DNA from: Corynebacterium fournieri
GTDB lineage: Bacteria; Actinomycetota; Actinomycetes; Mycobacteriales; Mycobacteriaceae
DNA: 64,000 nt
Direction: 5' to 3'
NCBI RefSeq assembly: GCF_030408775.1
Contig: NZ_CP047210.1
Span: 1,054,001 to 1,118,000 of the forward strand
The notes below the pieces were generated by a model. It searched no databases, was not told where the DNA came from, and worked only from the letters and a program-made list of their open reading frames with translations. Below, piece by piece: positions 28,002 through 37,640 of the stretch. The position numbers were made by a program, and so were the translations under genes. Position 1 is the stretch's first letter, and each line of letters opens with the position of its first letter.

Positions 28002-28036
28002 TCCGGTTACGGCGTGTTTACCTTGCCGTAACCGGA
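27996..28036 (-). terminator. Rho-independent terminator of the YkvI-family gene
   Basis: TCCGGTTACGGC (28002-28013) pairs with GCCGTAACCGGA (28025-28036). On the minus strand the stem is followed by ATCCTTTTTT, a strong intrinsic terminator 40 bases after the stop codon. Confidence 0.9.
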
Positions 28037-28076
28037 TATTTCTCCCCCGGTGAGCACCCCCGATTTGGAGAATCGC

Positions 28077-29309
28077 CTACAGCAGGTCATTGAGCGAGCG
28101 GTTCTTCTCCTTCTCTTCCGCGGCATCCGCTTCTTCTTGGACGGCGTCTTTGAATTCGTCATCTTCAAGGTTGGATTCGTCCGCCAGCTCGTCGACCTCT
28201 TTGTCGGTGTCCGCTTCGACTGCTTGGGCGCGGCGCTCGCCTTCGTCCTTGAGTTCGTCGCGGTGTCGGAGATACACCACCGTCATCACGGCCATCACGA
28301 ACAGGCCGAGGTATCCCAACACGGGGTACAGGCTGTTGACCAGCGGCTGGAAGCCCGCGAAAGAAAGCCCGAAGCCGACGACGCAAGCGATGGCGTAGAC
28401 GGGGTAGAAGCGCTCCGGCTTACTGCGGGTCAACCGCTTTGCCAGCGCGTAGAGCATGCCCAGGCAGGTGTTGAACACCATCAGGAAGATGACCCACGTC
28501 ATGATGAAGCCGAGGACGGGATCCACATTGTCGATCACTGCGAGCAACGGCATGTCCGCCCCGTTGACGGACTCGACCTGGAGAAGCAGGGAGGCGACAA
28601 GCAGGGCCAGCATGACCGCGTAGATCACGCCGCCGATCAGCCCGCCGAAGCGCGAGCTTTTCGTGTCGAATTCATCGCCAGCCATAACCAGCGCCATCGA
28701 CACGCCGCACAGGGCGTTGAGGCCGGTGTGGTTTAGCGCGCCCAGCCACCAGTACGGGGTGCCGTCTGCGCGTGTCACTTCACGCTGCGCGTAGTCGTTG
28801 ACTTCGCCCCAGCTGACATCCACTTGCGTGAAGGAGTAGATGCTGCCGATCAGCACAAACACAACCAACAGGGGAGTGGCCCACCCGATGACCGAAGAGA
28901 CCTTGTCCACATCGAACCTGCCCACGATCAGCATCAGTGTCAGCATGGCAACCGCGCCGACCCAGATCTGCCATCCGAAGGATTGCTGGAGGTTGGAGCC
29001 CGCTCCGGCGAACATGACAAACCCGACGGAGAACATGCAGGCAACTGCGGACCAGTCCATGATGAACGCCGCCGGCTTGGAGGCGACGCTGTAGAAGACC
29101 TCGTTGTGTTCTCGTGCGAGGAAGTATGAGCCGAAGGTCATGAAGGCGGTGGCTGCAAGCAGCATGGTCACGCTTGCCAGGATCACGCCGTAGAAGCCGT
29201 TGGTGCCGTACGCGACAAAGTACTGCAGTGCCTCCATGCCCGAGGCGAACCCGGCACCGACGACGATGCCAACAAACGATGCAGCGACTGCGAGGCTGCG
29301 TTTCCACAT
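28077..29309 (-). CDS. YkvI-family membrane protein (APC/LeuT-fold-like transporter)
   Basis: The 410-residue protein has about ten membrane segments. The opening SFVGIVVGAGFASGMEALQYF resembles the broken first helix with GxGxxxG of the YkvI family, which is distantly related to amino acid permeases. The last 70 residues form an acidic, probably cytoplasmic tail (AVEADTDKEVDELADES). I chose ATG at 29309, with GGGAG about 9 bases upstream; the ORF is open further. Substrate unknown. A strong terminator follows. Confidence 0.78.
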   Translation of the reverse strand: MWKRSLAVAASFVGIVVGAGFASGMEALQYFVAYGTNGFYGVILASVTMLLAATAFMTFGSYFLAREHNEVFYSVASKPAAFIMDWSAVACMFSVGFVMFAGAGSNLQQSFGWQIWVGAVAMLTLMLIVGRFDVDKVSSVIGWATPLLVVFVLIGSIYSFTQVDVSWGEVNDYAQREVTRADGTPYWWLGALNHTGLNALCGVSMALVMAGDEFDTKSSRFGGLIGGVIYAVMLALLVASLLLQVESVNGADMPLLAVIDNVDPVLGFIMTWVIFLMVFNTCLGMLYALAKRLTRSKPERFYPVYAIACVVGFGLSFAGFQPLVNSLYPVLGYLGLFVMAVMTVVYLRHRDELKDEGERRAQAVEADTDKEVDELADESNLEDDEFKDAVQEEADAAEEKEKNRSLNDLL

Positions 29310-29743
29310 AGAATTTTCTCCCAAAAGGTAATGTTTGGTCTGACTTACCAGTGAGGCCACATGGTAGTCCGTGGGGTGGGCGCTCCCGCACGCGCATGAT
29401 CTGACAATCCTGACGCCTGTTCAGGTATGGCACTGCAGGTCAGGGATATATTGCTCTTCATGCATGTTAAATCGTGCGCACTTGCCGCGACCCGCTCCCG
29501 ATCGGCCGGGTAACACCGGCGGGGAATAGACGGAGAATCATTTGCCCTAGCTGGGCAAAGTGTCTAAACTCGTGCGGGCGTGTCTACGCGCGAGCACGGC
29601 GTCCATCGTAATAGGAGGGTGCGGCGGCCGGCCCAGCGCGAGATCGGCGCACGCGAGTCCATGTGTTTGAGCTGGGCTTACGTCACCGAGAGAGACGCTT
29701 CTGTCCAATCACGATCTCCTATTTTTCGGAGCACATAGAACTT
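29310..29743. promoter_or_regulatory. Divergent promoter region of rpsA and the YkvI-family gene
   Basis: These 434 bases hold no gene. The best rpsA promoter is TTGCCC (29542-29547), 17 bases, TAAACT (29565-29570). A 7-bp inverted repeat, TTTGCCC (29541-29547) and GGGCAAA (29553-29559), covers the -35 box and could be a repressor site. The resulting rpsA leader would be about 165 bases and contains GGAGGG at about 29614 and CGGAG before the start codon. Confidence 0.55.
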
Positions 29744-31207
29744 ATGCGCACTTCCAACGCACCCCAGGTTGCCATCAACGACATCGGTGGCCCTGAGGAA
29801 TTCCTCGCCGCAGTTGACGCGTCCATCAAGTACTTCAACGATGGCGACATTGTCACCGGCACCGTGGTCAAGGTTGACCACGATGAGGTCCTGCTCGACA
29901 TCGGTTACAAGACCGAGGGCGTCATCCTGACCCGCGAGCTGTCCATCAAGCACGACGTCGACCCGGAAGACGTGGTCGAGGTCGGCGATGAGATCGACGC
30001 GCTTGTCCTGACCAAGGAGGACAAGGAAGGCCGCCTGATGCTGTCCAAGAAGCGTGCGCAGTACGAGCGCGCTTGGGGCACCATCGAGGAACTGCAGGCC
30101 AACGACCAGCCGGTTACCGGTACGGTCATCGAGGTCGTCAAGGGCGGCCTCATCCTCGACATCGGCCTGCGCGGCTTCCTGCCGGCATCGCTGGTTGAGA
30201 TGCGCCGCGTGCGCGACCTGGATCCGTACATCGGCCAGGAGCTCGAGGCGAAGATCATCGAGCTGGACAAGCACCGCAACAACGTGGTCCTGTCCCGCCG
30301 CGCTTACCTGGAGGAGACCCAGTCCGCGGTCCGCTCCGACTTCCTGCACCAGCTGCAGAAGGGTCAGGTCCGCAAGGGCGTCGTGTCCTCCATCGTCAAC
30401 TTCGGTGCGTTCGTCGATCTCGGCGGCGTCGACGGCCTGGTGCACGTCTCCGAGCTGTCCTGGAAGCACATCGACCACCCGTCCGAGGTTGTCGCTGTCG
30501 GCGACGAGGTCACCGTCGAGGTGCTCGACGTCGATCTCGACCGCGAGCGTGTCTCCCTGTCGCTGAAGGCGACCCAGGAGGATCCGTGGCGCGTGTTCGC
30601 CCGCACCCACGCTGTGGGCCAGATCGTCCCGGGCAAGGTCACCAAGCTGGTTCCGTTCGGCGCGTTCGTCCGCGTCGAGGAGGGCATCGAGGGCCTCGTC
30701 CACATCTCCGAGCTGGCGCAGCGCCACGTGGAGGTCCCGGACCAGGTTGTCAACGTCGGCGAAGAGGTCATGGTCAAGGTCATCGACATCGACCTGGACC
30801 GTCGTCGCATCTCCCTGTCCCTCAAGCAGGCTGACGAGGACTACGTCGAAGAGTTCGATCCGTCCCGTTACGGCATGGCCGACTCCTACGACGAGCAGGG
30901 CAACTACATCTTCCCGGAGGGCTTTGACCCGGAGACCAACGAGTGGATGGAGGGCTACGACGAGGCTCGTCAGCAGTGGGAGGCACGCTACGCCGAGGCG
31001 GAGCGTCGCCACCAGGCTCACACCGCTCAGATCGAGCGTCACCGCGCCGCTGCCGCCGAGGCTGCGGAGCGCGAGGGCGACCAGGCTAACTACTCCTCCG
31101 AGTCTGCAGCTGCGGCTCCGGCAGCTGACCAGGCTGAGGAGAACATCGGCTCGCTGGCTTCCGACGAGCAGCTCGCCGCTCTGCGCGATAAGCTCGCTGG
31201 CAACTAG
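29744..31207 (+). CDS. rpsA: 30S ribosomal protein S1
   Basis: S1 helps mRNA binding on the 30S subunit. The 487-residue protein has four S1 RNA-binding repeats (about residues 36-105, 123-190, 210-278, 295-364), seen as GTVVKVDHDEVLLDIGYK, GTVIEVVKGGLILDIGLRGF, GVVSSIVNFGAFVDLGGVDG and GKVTKLVPFGAFVRVEEGIEG, then an acidic and Ala/Gln-rich tail as in other actinobacteria. MRTSNAPQVAINDIG is the conserved N-terminus, so the ATG at 29744 is used and not the longer upstream frame. Confidence 0.97.
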   Translation: MRTSNAPQVAINDIGGPEEFLAAVDASIKYFNDGDIVTGTVVKVDHDEVLLDIGYKTEGVILTRELSIKHDVDPEDVVEVGDEIDALVLTKEDKEGRLMLSKKRAQYERAWGTIEELQANDQPVTGTVIEVVKGGLILDIGLRGFLPASLVEMRRVRDLDPYIGQELEAKIIELDKHRNNVVLSRRAYLEETQSAVRSDFLHQLQKGQVRKGVVSSIVNFGAFVDLGGVDGLVHVSELSWKHIDHPSEVVAVGDEVTVEVLDVDLDRERVSLSLKATQEDPWRVFARTHAVGQIVPGKVTKLVPFGAFVRVEEGIEGLVHISELAQRHVEVPDQVVNVGEEVMVKVIDIDLDRRRISLSLKQADEDYVEEFDPSRYGMADSYDEQGNYIFPEGFDPETNEWMEGYDEARQQWEARYAEAERRHQAHTAQIERHRAAAAEAAEREGDQANYSSESAAAAPAADQAEENIGSLASDEQLAALRDKLAGN

Positions 31208-31248
31208 TCGCTCACAGGCTCGCGCCTGCAGCGAAATAGCCTAAGCGT

Positions 31249-31280
31249 CCCGCACACCGCCCCGGTGTGCGGGGCGTTTT
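31249..31280 (+). terminator. rpsA terminator
   Basis: CCCGCACACCG (31249-31259) pairs with CGGTGTGCGGG (31263-31273) and is followed by GCGTTTT. The coaE -10 box begins three bases later. Confidence 0.85.
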
Positions 31281-31295
31281 GCTATGTTCGGCCGC

Positions 31296-31889
31296 ATGAA
31301 GAAAGTAGGCCTCACGGGCGGCATCGGCAGCGGGAAATCGACGGTTGCGAGGTTGCTTGCCAACGCCGGATTTCCGGTCGTGGACGCGGACCAGATCGCG
31401 CGCGAGATCATGGAACCCGGCTCCCCAGTGCTGGAGAGGGTCGCCGAAGAGTTCGGCGCCGACATCCTCGACGACGAAGGCGTGCTCGACCGCTCGGAGC
31501 TGGCCCGGCGGGCGTTTGCGTCGAAGGAGGCCACGGAGCGGCTCAACGCCATTACACACCCGGCGATCCGCGCGGAGTCGGAACGCCGGTTCGCCGCGGC
31601 GGAGACGGCGGGGGAGACCGCGGTGATCTATGACATGCCGCTGCTGGTGGATCTCGGGTTGCACTCCGGGATGGATTTGACCGTTGTGGTGGATGTGGAC
31701 GTTGAGGAGAGGGTCCGAAGGCTCGTCGAGAAGCGGGGGCTCGATGAGGCTGACGCACGCGCGAGGATGGGCCAGCAGATCGACGACGCGACTCGGTTAG
31801 CAGCCGCGGATGTGGTGATAGACAACAGCGGCTCGCTGGACGCGCTTGAGCCTCAGGTCGCCGCCTTAGTCGAGCGCATCAGGGGTTAG
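31296..31889 (+). CDS. coaE: Dephospho-CoA kinase
   Basis: CoaE phosphorylates dephospho-CoA in the last step of CoA synthesis. The 197-residue P-loop kinase has GLTGGIGSGKSTVARLL, VVDADQIAREIMEPG and the lid arginines ADARARMGQQ. I use ATG at 31296; TATGTT (31283-31288) with extended TGC lies seven bases upstream, indicating a leaderless mRNA, and makes the in-frame ATG at 31284 part of the promoter. Confidence 0.94.
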   Translation: MKKVGLTGGIGSGKSTVARLLANAGFPVVDADQIAREIMEPGSPVLERVAEEFGADILDDEGVLDRSELARRAFASKEATERLNAITHPAIRAESERRFAAAETAGETAVIYDMPLLVDLGLHSGMDLTVVVDVDVEERVRRLVEKRGLDEADARARMGQQIDDATRLAAADVVIDNSGSLDALEPQVAALVERIRG

Positions 31890-31957
31890 TGAACTGTACC
31901 GGGGAAATTTACCGGTGTGACACGTACCATTTACCTTCCGTGGCTAGTTTTCCTGGC

Positions 31958-32338
31958 ATGGGAACGTGGGATACGGGGCCGTTCGACAACGACCCTGCGT
32001 ACGACGCCGTGACCGCACTGGTCAACGGCACGTTCCGCATGGACCAGTTCCGCTTCGAGTGCGGACTCGGATCACTGGGCACCGACGAAGCGCAGTCCGT
32101 CATCGCCCTTGCCGCCGTGATCAACGGCTACTCGCCCGCCGAGTTCGAGGGTGCGGTGAATTATCCCTTTACTCTCGACGACAAGCGCTGGATCCGCCGC
32201 CGCGCCCAAGCCGCACTGCGCCCGGGCGGATCCGCGCTGTACTCCATGTGGGAGGACGCGGGCGAGCTTGAGCAGTGGCTCGCCGCGGCGAGGAAGTACA
32301 CCTCGAAGCCTCGGTTCAGAATCGTGGCCGACGCGTAG
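31958..32338 (+). CDS. DUF4259 domain protein
   Basis: The 126-residue protein starts [16 protein letters not shown], the hallmark of DUF4259, a small soluble family of unknown function. ATG at 31958 is chosen for that N-terminus; a TAGTTT -10 box (31945-31950) lies seven bases upstream. The frame is open further 5' into the coaE stop but that part has no family similarity. The uvrB -10 box overlaps the gene's stop codon. Confidence 0.85.
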   Translation: MGTWDTGPFDNDPAYDAVTALVNGTFRMDQFRFECGLGSLGTDEAQSVIALAAVINGYSPAEFEGAVNYPFTLDDKRWIRRRAQAALRPGGSALYSMWEDAGELEQWLAAARKYTSKPRFRIVADA

Positions 32339-32348
32339 ACTGGCACGC

Positions 32349-34448
32349 ATGGCTTTTGCTGCTGAACACCCAGTCCTCGCCCAATCCGAATTCCGCCCAG
32401 TCGGCGAGATCGAGCGGCGCGAGAAGCCTTTCGAGGTCGTCTCCGAGTACAACCCGTCCGGCGACCAGCCTCACGCGATCGCCGAGCTGGACGAGCGGCT
32501 CAACCGCGGCGAGCGCGACGTGGTCCTCATGGGCGCGACCGGCACCGGCAAGTCCGCCACCGCGGCGTGGCTGATTGAAAAGCAGCAGCGCCCCACGCTG
32601 GTCATGGCGCCGAACAAGACGCTGGCCGCGCAGTTGGCCAACGAGCTGCGCCAGCTGCTGCCCAACAACGCGGTGGAGTACTTCGTGTCGTATTACGACT
32701 ACTACCAACCGGAGGCCTACATCGCGCAGACGGACACCTACATTGAGAAGGACTCGTCCATCAACGACGACGTGGAGCGCCTGCGCCACTCCGCCACGTC
32801 CGCGCTTTTGAGCCGCCGCGACGTCGTGGTGGTCTCCTCGGTGTCCTGCATCTACGGTTTGGGCACGCCGCAGTCCTACCTGGACCGCTCCATCGTCTTG
32901 CGCACCGGTGAGGAGGTGGAGCGCGACCGCTTTCTGCGCCTGCTGGTGGATGTGCAGTACGAGCGCAACGACATCGACTTCAAGCGCGGCACGTTCCGCG
33001 TCAAGGGCGACACCGTAGATATCATCCCCGCCTACGAAGAGGTCGCTGTGCGCGTGGAGTTTTTCGGCGACGAGGTGGATTCGCTGTACTACATCCACCC
33101 GCTGACCGGTGACGTGATCAGCCAGGAAGACGAGGTCCGGATCTTCCCGGCGACCCACTACGTGGCCACGGACGAGCGCATGGAAAAGGCGATCGAGGCC
33201 ATCAAGGAAGAGCTCGCGGACCGCTTGGAGGAGCTGGAGAGCAAGGGCAAGCTGCTCGAGGCGCAGCGGCTGCGCATGCGCACCGAATACGACCTGGAGA
33301 TGATCCAGCAGGTCGGCTTCTGCTCCGGCATCGAGAACTACTCGCGCCACATGGACGGGCGCCCGGCCGGTTCGGCGCCGGCGACGCTGATCGACTACTT
33401 CCCGGAAGACTTCCTCACCATCATTGACGAGTCCCACGTCACCGTGCCGCAGATCGGCGGCATGTTCGAAGGCGACATGTCCCGCAAACGCAACCTTGTG
33501 GAGTTCGGATTCCGCCTCCCCTCGGCCGTGGACAACCGCCCGCTGACTTTCGACGAGTTCGAGTCGCGCGTGGGGCAGAGCGTGTACATGTCCGCCACCC
33601 CCGGCGACTACGAGCTGGAGGCTGCGCAAGGCGAGTTTGTGGAGCAGGTGATCCGCCCGACTGGCCTGGTGGACCCGAAGGTGACCGTCAAGCCGACGAA
33701 GGGCCAGATCGATGACCTGATCGACGAGATCCGTACCCGCACCGCCAAGGACGAGCGTGTGCTGGTGACCACGCTGACCAAGCGCATGGCGGAGGACTTG
33801 ACGGACTACCTGCTCGATAACGGCATTAAGGTGCGCTACCTGCACTCCGACATTGACACCCTGCAGCGCGTGGAGTTGTTGCGCCAGCTGCGCCTGGGCG
33901 AGTACGACGTGCTGGTGGGCATCAACCTGCTGCGCGAGGGCCTCGACCTGCCCGAGGTCTCTTTGGTGGCCATCTTGGACGCGGACAAAGAGGGCTTTTT
34001 GCGCTCCACAAAGTCGCTCATCCAGACCATCGGCCGCGCGGCGCGAAACGTCTCCGGCGAGGTCATCATGTACGCCGACCAGGTCACCGAGTCCATGCAG
34101 GAGGCCATCGATGAGACCGAGCGCCGCCGCGAGAAGCAGATCGCGTACAACGAGGAGCACGGCATCGACCCGCAGCCGCTGCGCAAGGCCATCGCCGATA
34201 TCTTGGACCAGGTCTACGAGGACGCTGACGCCGACGCGCAGACGAGTCTCAGCTCCGACACTGCGGTCGCGCAGCGGCCCGACGTGTCCAACATGGCCTC
34301 CGACGAGGTGCAAAAGCTTATCGACGACCTGACGGTCCAAATGCGCGAAGCCGCTGGAGAGCTCAAATTTGAGCTGGCCGGGCGACTCAGAGACGAGATT
34401 GCTGATCTGAAGCGCGAGCTGCGTGGTATTAAAGACACAGGGAATTAG
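32349..34448 (+). CDS. uvrB: UvrABC excinuclease subunit B
   Basis: UvrB receives damaged DNA from UvrA and verifies lesions before UvrC incision. The 699-residue protein has Walker [17 protein letters not shown], the beta-hairpin with [29 protein letters not shown], helicase motifs [17 protein letters not shown] and QTIGRAARN, and a C-terminal UVR domain (about 655-690) for UvrC contact. TAGACT (32336-32341) lies seven bases before the ATG. No LexA-type box was seen. Confidence 0.97.
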   Translation: MAFAAEHPVLAQSEFRPVGEIERREKPFEVVSEYNPSGDQPHAIAELDERLNRGERDVVLMGATGTGKSATAAWLIEKQQRPTLVMAPNKTLAAQLANELRQLLPNNAVEYFVSYYDYYQPEAYIAQTDTYIEKDSSINDDVERLRHSATSALLSRRDVVVVSSVSCIYGLGTPQSYLDRSIVLRTGEEVERDRFLRLLVDVQYERNDIDFKRGTFRVKGDTVDIIPAYEEVAVRVEFFGDEVDSLYYIHPLTGDVISQEDEVRIFPATHYVATDERMEKAIEAIKEELADRLEELESKGKLLEAQRLRMRTEYDLEMIQQVGFCSGIENYSRHMDGRPAGSAPATLIDYFPEDFLTIIDESHVTVPQIGGMFEGDMSRKRNLVEFGFRLPSAVDNRPLTFDEFESRVGQSVYMSATPGDYELEAAQGEFVEQVIRPTGLVDPKVTVKPTKGQIDDLIDEIRTRTAKDERVLVTTLTKRMAEDLTDYLLDNGIKVRYLHSDIDTLQRVELLRQLRLGEYDVLVGINLLREGLDLPEVSLVAILDADKEGFLRSTKSLIQTIGRAARNVSGEVIMYADQVTESMQEAIDETERRREKQIAYNEEHGIDPQPLRKAIADILDQVYEDADADAQTSLSSDTAVAQRPDVSNMASDEVQKLIDDLTVQMREAAGELKFELAGRLRDEIADLKRELRGIKDTGN

Positions 34449-34461
34449 AAAGGAACCTGCC

Positions 34462-34920
34462 TTGCACACCTACAAGTCGATCGCTGTCGGCACCGACGGC
34501 TCCGCTACCTCCATGGTCGCTGTGCGCGCCGCTGCTAGCTTGGCCCGCGTCTACGGCGCCGAGCTGACGATTATCTGTGCGCACTACACCGCGTCCGGGT
34601 CGATGCTGAACTCCACCAACGCCGAGCTGTCCCGCGTGGACATCGTCACCGCGACCAATGCGCGCGAGATTCTGCGCAAGGCCGACGAGATTGCCAAGGA
34701 GGAGCAGGCAAGCAAGGTCAACTTGGTGTCCAAGGGCGGCCAGCCTGCGAACGTGCTGGTCGAGGCCGTCACAGAGTACGGCGTGGACCTGCTTGTCGTG
34801 GGCAACAAGGGCATGCGCTCGATGGCCGGCCGCATCTTCGGCAACATCCCCGGCAACGTGGCCAAGAAGGCTCCGGTGGACGTGATGCTGGTGGATACCC
34901 GGGCAGAGGGGCACGACTAA
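34462..34920 (+). CDS. Universal stress protein (UspA family)
   Basis: The 152-residue protein has the UspA fold: YKSIAVGTDGSATS at the N-terminus and the ATP-binding-type loop VVGNKGMRSMAGRIFGNIPGNVAKKA. The likely start is TTG at 34462, with AAAGGA about 8 bases upstream, giving the usual N-terminus for the family. It follows uvrB by 13 bases and precedes a second USP gene by about 50, so it is a tandem pair. Function in stress survival is inferred from family only. Confidence 0.88.
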   Translation: MHTYKSIAVGTDGSATSMVAVRAAASLARVYGAELTIICAHYTASGSMLNSTNAELSRVDIVTATNAREILRKADEIAKEEQASKVNLVSKGGQPANVLVEAVTEYGVDLLVVGNKGMRSMAGRIFGNIPGNVAKKAPVDVMLVDTRAEGHD

Positions 34921-34972
34921 AATACCCGGGGGTACACTAACTTTGCCCCAAACGCTTTGAAAGGTGATCATC

Positions 34973-35419
34973 ATGGCGGATACTCCGTACAAGACCATCG
35001 TCGTCGGCTCCGACGGCTCCAAGTCCTCGCTGCTGGCTGTTGAGCGCGCCGCGAAGCTGGCGGCCGCGTTCGGCTCCACCCTCGTCATTGGTACTGCCTA
35101 CTACGAGAACGAGGAGGAGGCCGCGAAGACCCTGCGCCAGGACTCCGTGACCATCCTGGGCGACCAGAAGGCGCTGGAGAACCTCGAAGGCGCTGCGGAT
35201 CACGCACGTGCCGCTGGCGCTCCGGATGTGCAGACCGCAACCCGCCCGGGCACCCCGGTGCAGGCACTGATGGCGATCGTCAACGACAACAAGGCCGACC
35301 TGCTCGTCGTGGGCAACCGCGGCATCAACTCCCTGACCGGCCGCCTGCTGGGCTCCGTGCCGGCGGACGTCGCGCGTCAGTCCGACTGCGACGTCATGAT
35401 CGTCCACACCGTGAGCTAA
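34973..35419 (+). CDS. Universal stress protein (UspA family)
   Basis: The 148-residue protein has YKTIVVGSDGSKSS and the nucleotide-binding loop VVGNRGINSLTGRLLGSVPADVARQS. GAAAGG lies about 8 bases before the ATG at 34973. TACACT at 34933-34938 could be its own -10 box. It is clearly related to the preceding USP, probably by an old duplication. It ends convergently with the helicase gene, whose stop follows immediately. Confidence 0.9.
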   Translation: MADTPYKTIVVGSDGSKSSLLAVERAAKLAAAFGSTLVIGTAYYENEEEAAKTLRQDSVTILGDQKALENLEGAADHARAAGAPDVQTATRPGTPVQALMAIVNDNKADLLVVGNRGINSLTGRLLGSVPADVARQSDCDVMIVHTVS

Positions 35420-37573
35420 TTAGTCGCCGACCACCGTCAGCGTCTGCGTGGCGCGGGTGACGGCAACGTAGAGGTCTTGCCACCCCTGTGGCGAGGCCTC
35501 TTTAATTTTGCCGGGGCTGACCACAACCACGTTGTCGAACTCGAGGCCCTTCATCTCGCCGACGTTGTCCGCGTCGATCACCGCGGTCAAGCCGTCCCAC
35601 TTGACGACGTCCTCCGGTCCGTCCACAAACTCCACCGGCACACCCGATTCACGGATGGCCTCCGGGACTGTGGCGTCCGGGTCGATCTCCGCGAGGATCT
35701 CCGCGGCGTAGTCCGCGATCTCCTTCGGAGTGCGGTAGTTCACGGTGAGTTCGTGGAGGCGGAAGCGCTCGCCCACAAACGGCTCGAGGGCACCGGTCCA
35801 ATCGTCCACGCCGGCGGGGGAGGAGGTTTGGGCGGTATCGCCCACCAGCGTCATCCAGCGCGAGGGACAGCGGCGGAACACCATGCGCCACTCCATCGGT
35901 GAGAGCTCCTGTGCCTCGTCCACGATCACGTGCCCGTAGGCCCATGTCTGGTCTGATCGTGCGCGCTGGGCGGTCGAGCGGGTGTCCGTTTCCCGCTGGC
36001 GGCTGGCCAGCGTTTCCGCGTCGATCACGTCGGCGGCGGAAAGGATCTCGGCCTCAAACTGGTCGTCGTCGTTGTCGGTGGATTCGGACGATGCCAGGAC
36101 GTCGAGCGCCCCTTCAGCCTCGGCGACGAGCTCGCGCCACTCCTGCTCTTCCTTCCGGCGCTGTTCCTCTGTGTCGACAGTGCCGACGAGCACGGCCAGC
36201 TCATCGACGAGCGCGGTATCCGCGCTGGTGAACGGCGAGCCGGGTTCGCGGTAGAGCGCGGCGCGGGTGTAGTCGTCGTAGTCGCGGGCCACGTCGGCGA
36301 TGGCGTCGCGGTCCGTCAGCAGCGCGTCCAGCACCTCCACCGGGTCGAGCTCGGGGAAATGCGTGTCGATGAGTTTGACCACTTGCGGGTCGTCCGCGAG
36401 GTCGTCGTGAAGCTGGTCAACGTCCGCGTCGGAGAGCAGGTTCGCCCCGCCCAACGGGTCTTCACCGATGCGGCGTGCGAGCGCCTCGGCGAGCAGCTGT
36501 GTGAGGTGCTCCGCAAAGTGCGCCCGGGCCTGGTTGTGCGGCCGGCGGGAGCGGCGCGCCCGCGTGCGCGCAGCCTTGATCATCTGCGGGGTGGCCTCCA
36601 CAGGAACAGCGTCGAACGTCAGGCGCACCGGCGCCTCAGGCAGCGTCTCGTACGCCTGGACGGCCCGTTTCAGTATGGTCACCATCTCGGCGGATCCCTT
36701 CACCTCGCGTGCGGCGATGGTGTCCTCGCCCGTCGGAGCGAAGCCCGGCACGAGCTGCTCGATGGTGCTGAGCACCACACCCGTCTCGCCGAGCTCCGGC
36801 AGCACGCGGGAGATGTACTCCAAAAACGTCGCGTTCGGCCCAACCACAAGCACGCCGGTGCGGGTGAGCTGCTCGCGCCAGGTGTACAAAAGGTAAGCGA
36901 TGCGGTGCAGCGCCACTGCGGTCTTGCCGGTGCCTGGCCCGCTCTGGACCACCATGACGCCGCGTGTGGAGTCGCGAATGATCTCGTCTTGCTCGCGCTG
37001 GATCGTCTCCACGATGGATCGCATGTGCCCCGTGCGGGCCTCATTCATCGCGCGCCGCAGCGCAGCCTCAGAACCCACACCCGCAGTGGAAGTCTCCGCG
37101 CCGTCGCCGGAGAGCACCTCGTCGTCGACCGCAGTGACCGTGCGGCCGCGCATGCGAATGTTGCGCCGCGTTTCTACTCCTTCCGGGTGCGCCGTAGTGG
37201 CAAGGTAAAACGGACGCGCCAGGGGAGCGCGCCAGTCCAGTAAAAGCGTGCGGTAATTGTCCGAGCGGTCGTCCATGCCCATGCGCCCGATGTAGCGACG
37301 CTCCAAGTCCGGCCGTCCCGGCACCGCGTTTTCCGGGTCGTCGTCGGCGACGTCGATCCGGCCGAAGACCAAACCGGTTTCCGCGACATTGAGCGCGTCG
37401 AGCTTCGCGTTCAGGCCGTGGTACTCCGTTTCGCGGCGCACCAGCGCGTCCGAATCGGGGTTATCCGGATCAACGTCGCGCTGCACCTCGTCCAAGCGAG
37501 CCTGAGCGCGCGCAACCTCCGCATCGAGGTGCGCGAAAAGCTGATCTACGTATGTTTGCTCTGTTTCCTGCAT
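35420..37573 (-). CDS. HelD/HelR-like RNA polymerase-associated DNA helicase
   Basis: The 717-residue UvrD-like helicase has an N-terminal coiled-coil arm (about 1-80), Walker A VVQSGPGTGKTAVALHR, Walker B HVIVDEAQELSPMEWRM, and the motif VI-like YVAVTRATQTLTVVGD at the C-terminus. The coiled-coil plus split helicase fits HelD, which in actinobacteria recycles stalled RNA polymerase and can give rifampicin tolerance (family knowledge). ATG at 37573 begins MQETEQTYVDQLFAHLD, as in the family. Confidence 0.85.
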   Translation of the reverse strand: MQETEQTYVDQLFAHLDAEVARAQARLDEVQRDVDPDNPDSDALVRRETEYHGLNAKLDALNVAETGLVFGRIDVADDDPENAVPGRPDLERRYIGRMGMDDRSDNYRTLLLDWRAPLARPFYLATTAHPEGVETRRNIRMRGRTVTAVDDEVLSGDGAETSTAGVGSEAALRRAMNEARTGHMRSIVETIQREQDEIIRDSTRGVMVVQSGPGTGKTAVALHRIAYLLYTWREQLTRTGVLVVGPNATFLEYISRVLPELGETGVVLSTIEQLVPGFAPTGEDTIAAREVKGSAEMVTILKRAVQAYETLPEAPVRLTFDAVPVEATPQMIKAARTRARRSRRPHNQARAHFAEHLTQLLAEALARRIGEDPLGGANLLSDADVDQLHDDLADDPQVVKLIDTHFPELDPVEVLDALLTDRDAIADVARDYDDYTRAALYREPGSPFTSADTALVDELAVLVGTVDTEEQRRKEEQEWRELVAEAEGALDVLASSESTDNDDDQFEAEILSAADVIDAETLASRQRETDTRSTAQRARSDQTWAYGHVIVDEAQELSPMEWRMVFRRCPSRWMTLVGDTAQTSSPAGVDDWTGALEPFVGERFRLHELTVNYRTPKEIADYAAEILAEIDPDATVPEAIRESGVPVEFVDGPEDVVKWDGLTAVIDADNVGEMKGLEFDNVVVVSPGKIKEASPQGWQDLYVAVTRATQTLTVVGD

Positions 37574-37582
37574 CCCAACACC

Positions 37583-37623
37583 AAACGGCCCCGCGGCCGG
37601 GAATATTCCCAGCCTCGGGGCCG
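37583..37623 (-). terminator. Terminator between the DoxX and HelD-like genes
   Basis: CGGCCCCG (37586-37593) pairs with CGGGGCCG (37616-37623); inside is the palindrome GGGAATATTCCC. On the minus strand it follows the DoxX gene stop and is followed by TTTGG. Confidence 0.6.
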
Positions 37624-37640
37624 CCTTCAAAAGTCAGCGC

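Noticed and set aside
32316-34469. A 717-codon open frame antisense to uvrB
   Set aside because: Long antisense frame caused by GC-rich third positions; no domain or ribosome site.
37595-37611. GGGAATATTCCC palindrome as a repressor operator for the HelD-like gene
   Set aside because: It is the apex of the terminator hairpin after the DoxX gene, which explains it more simply.
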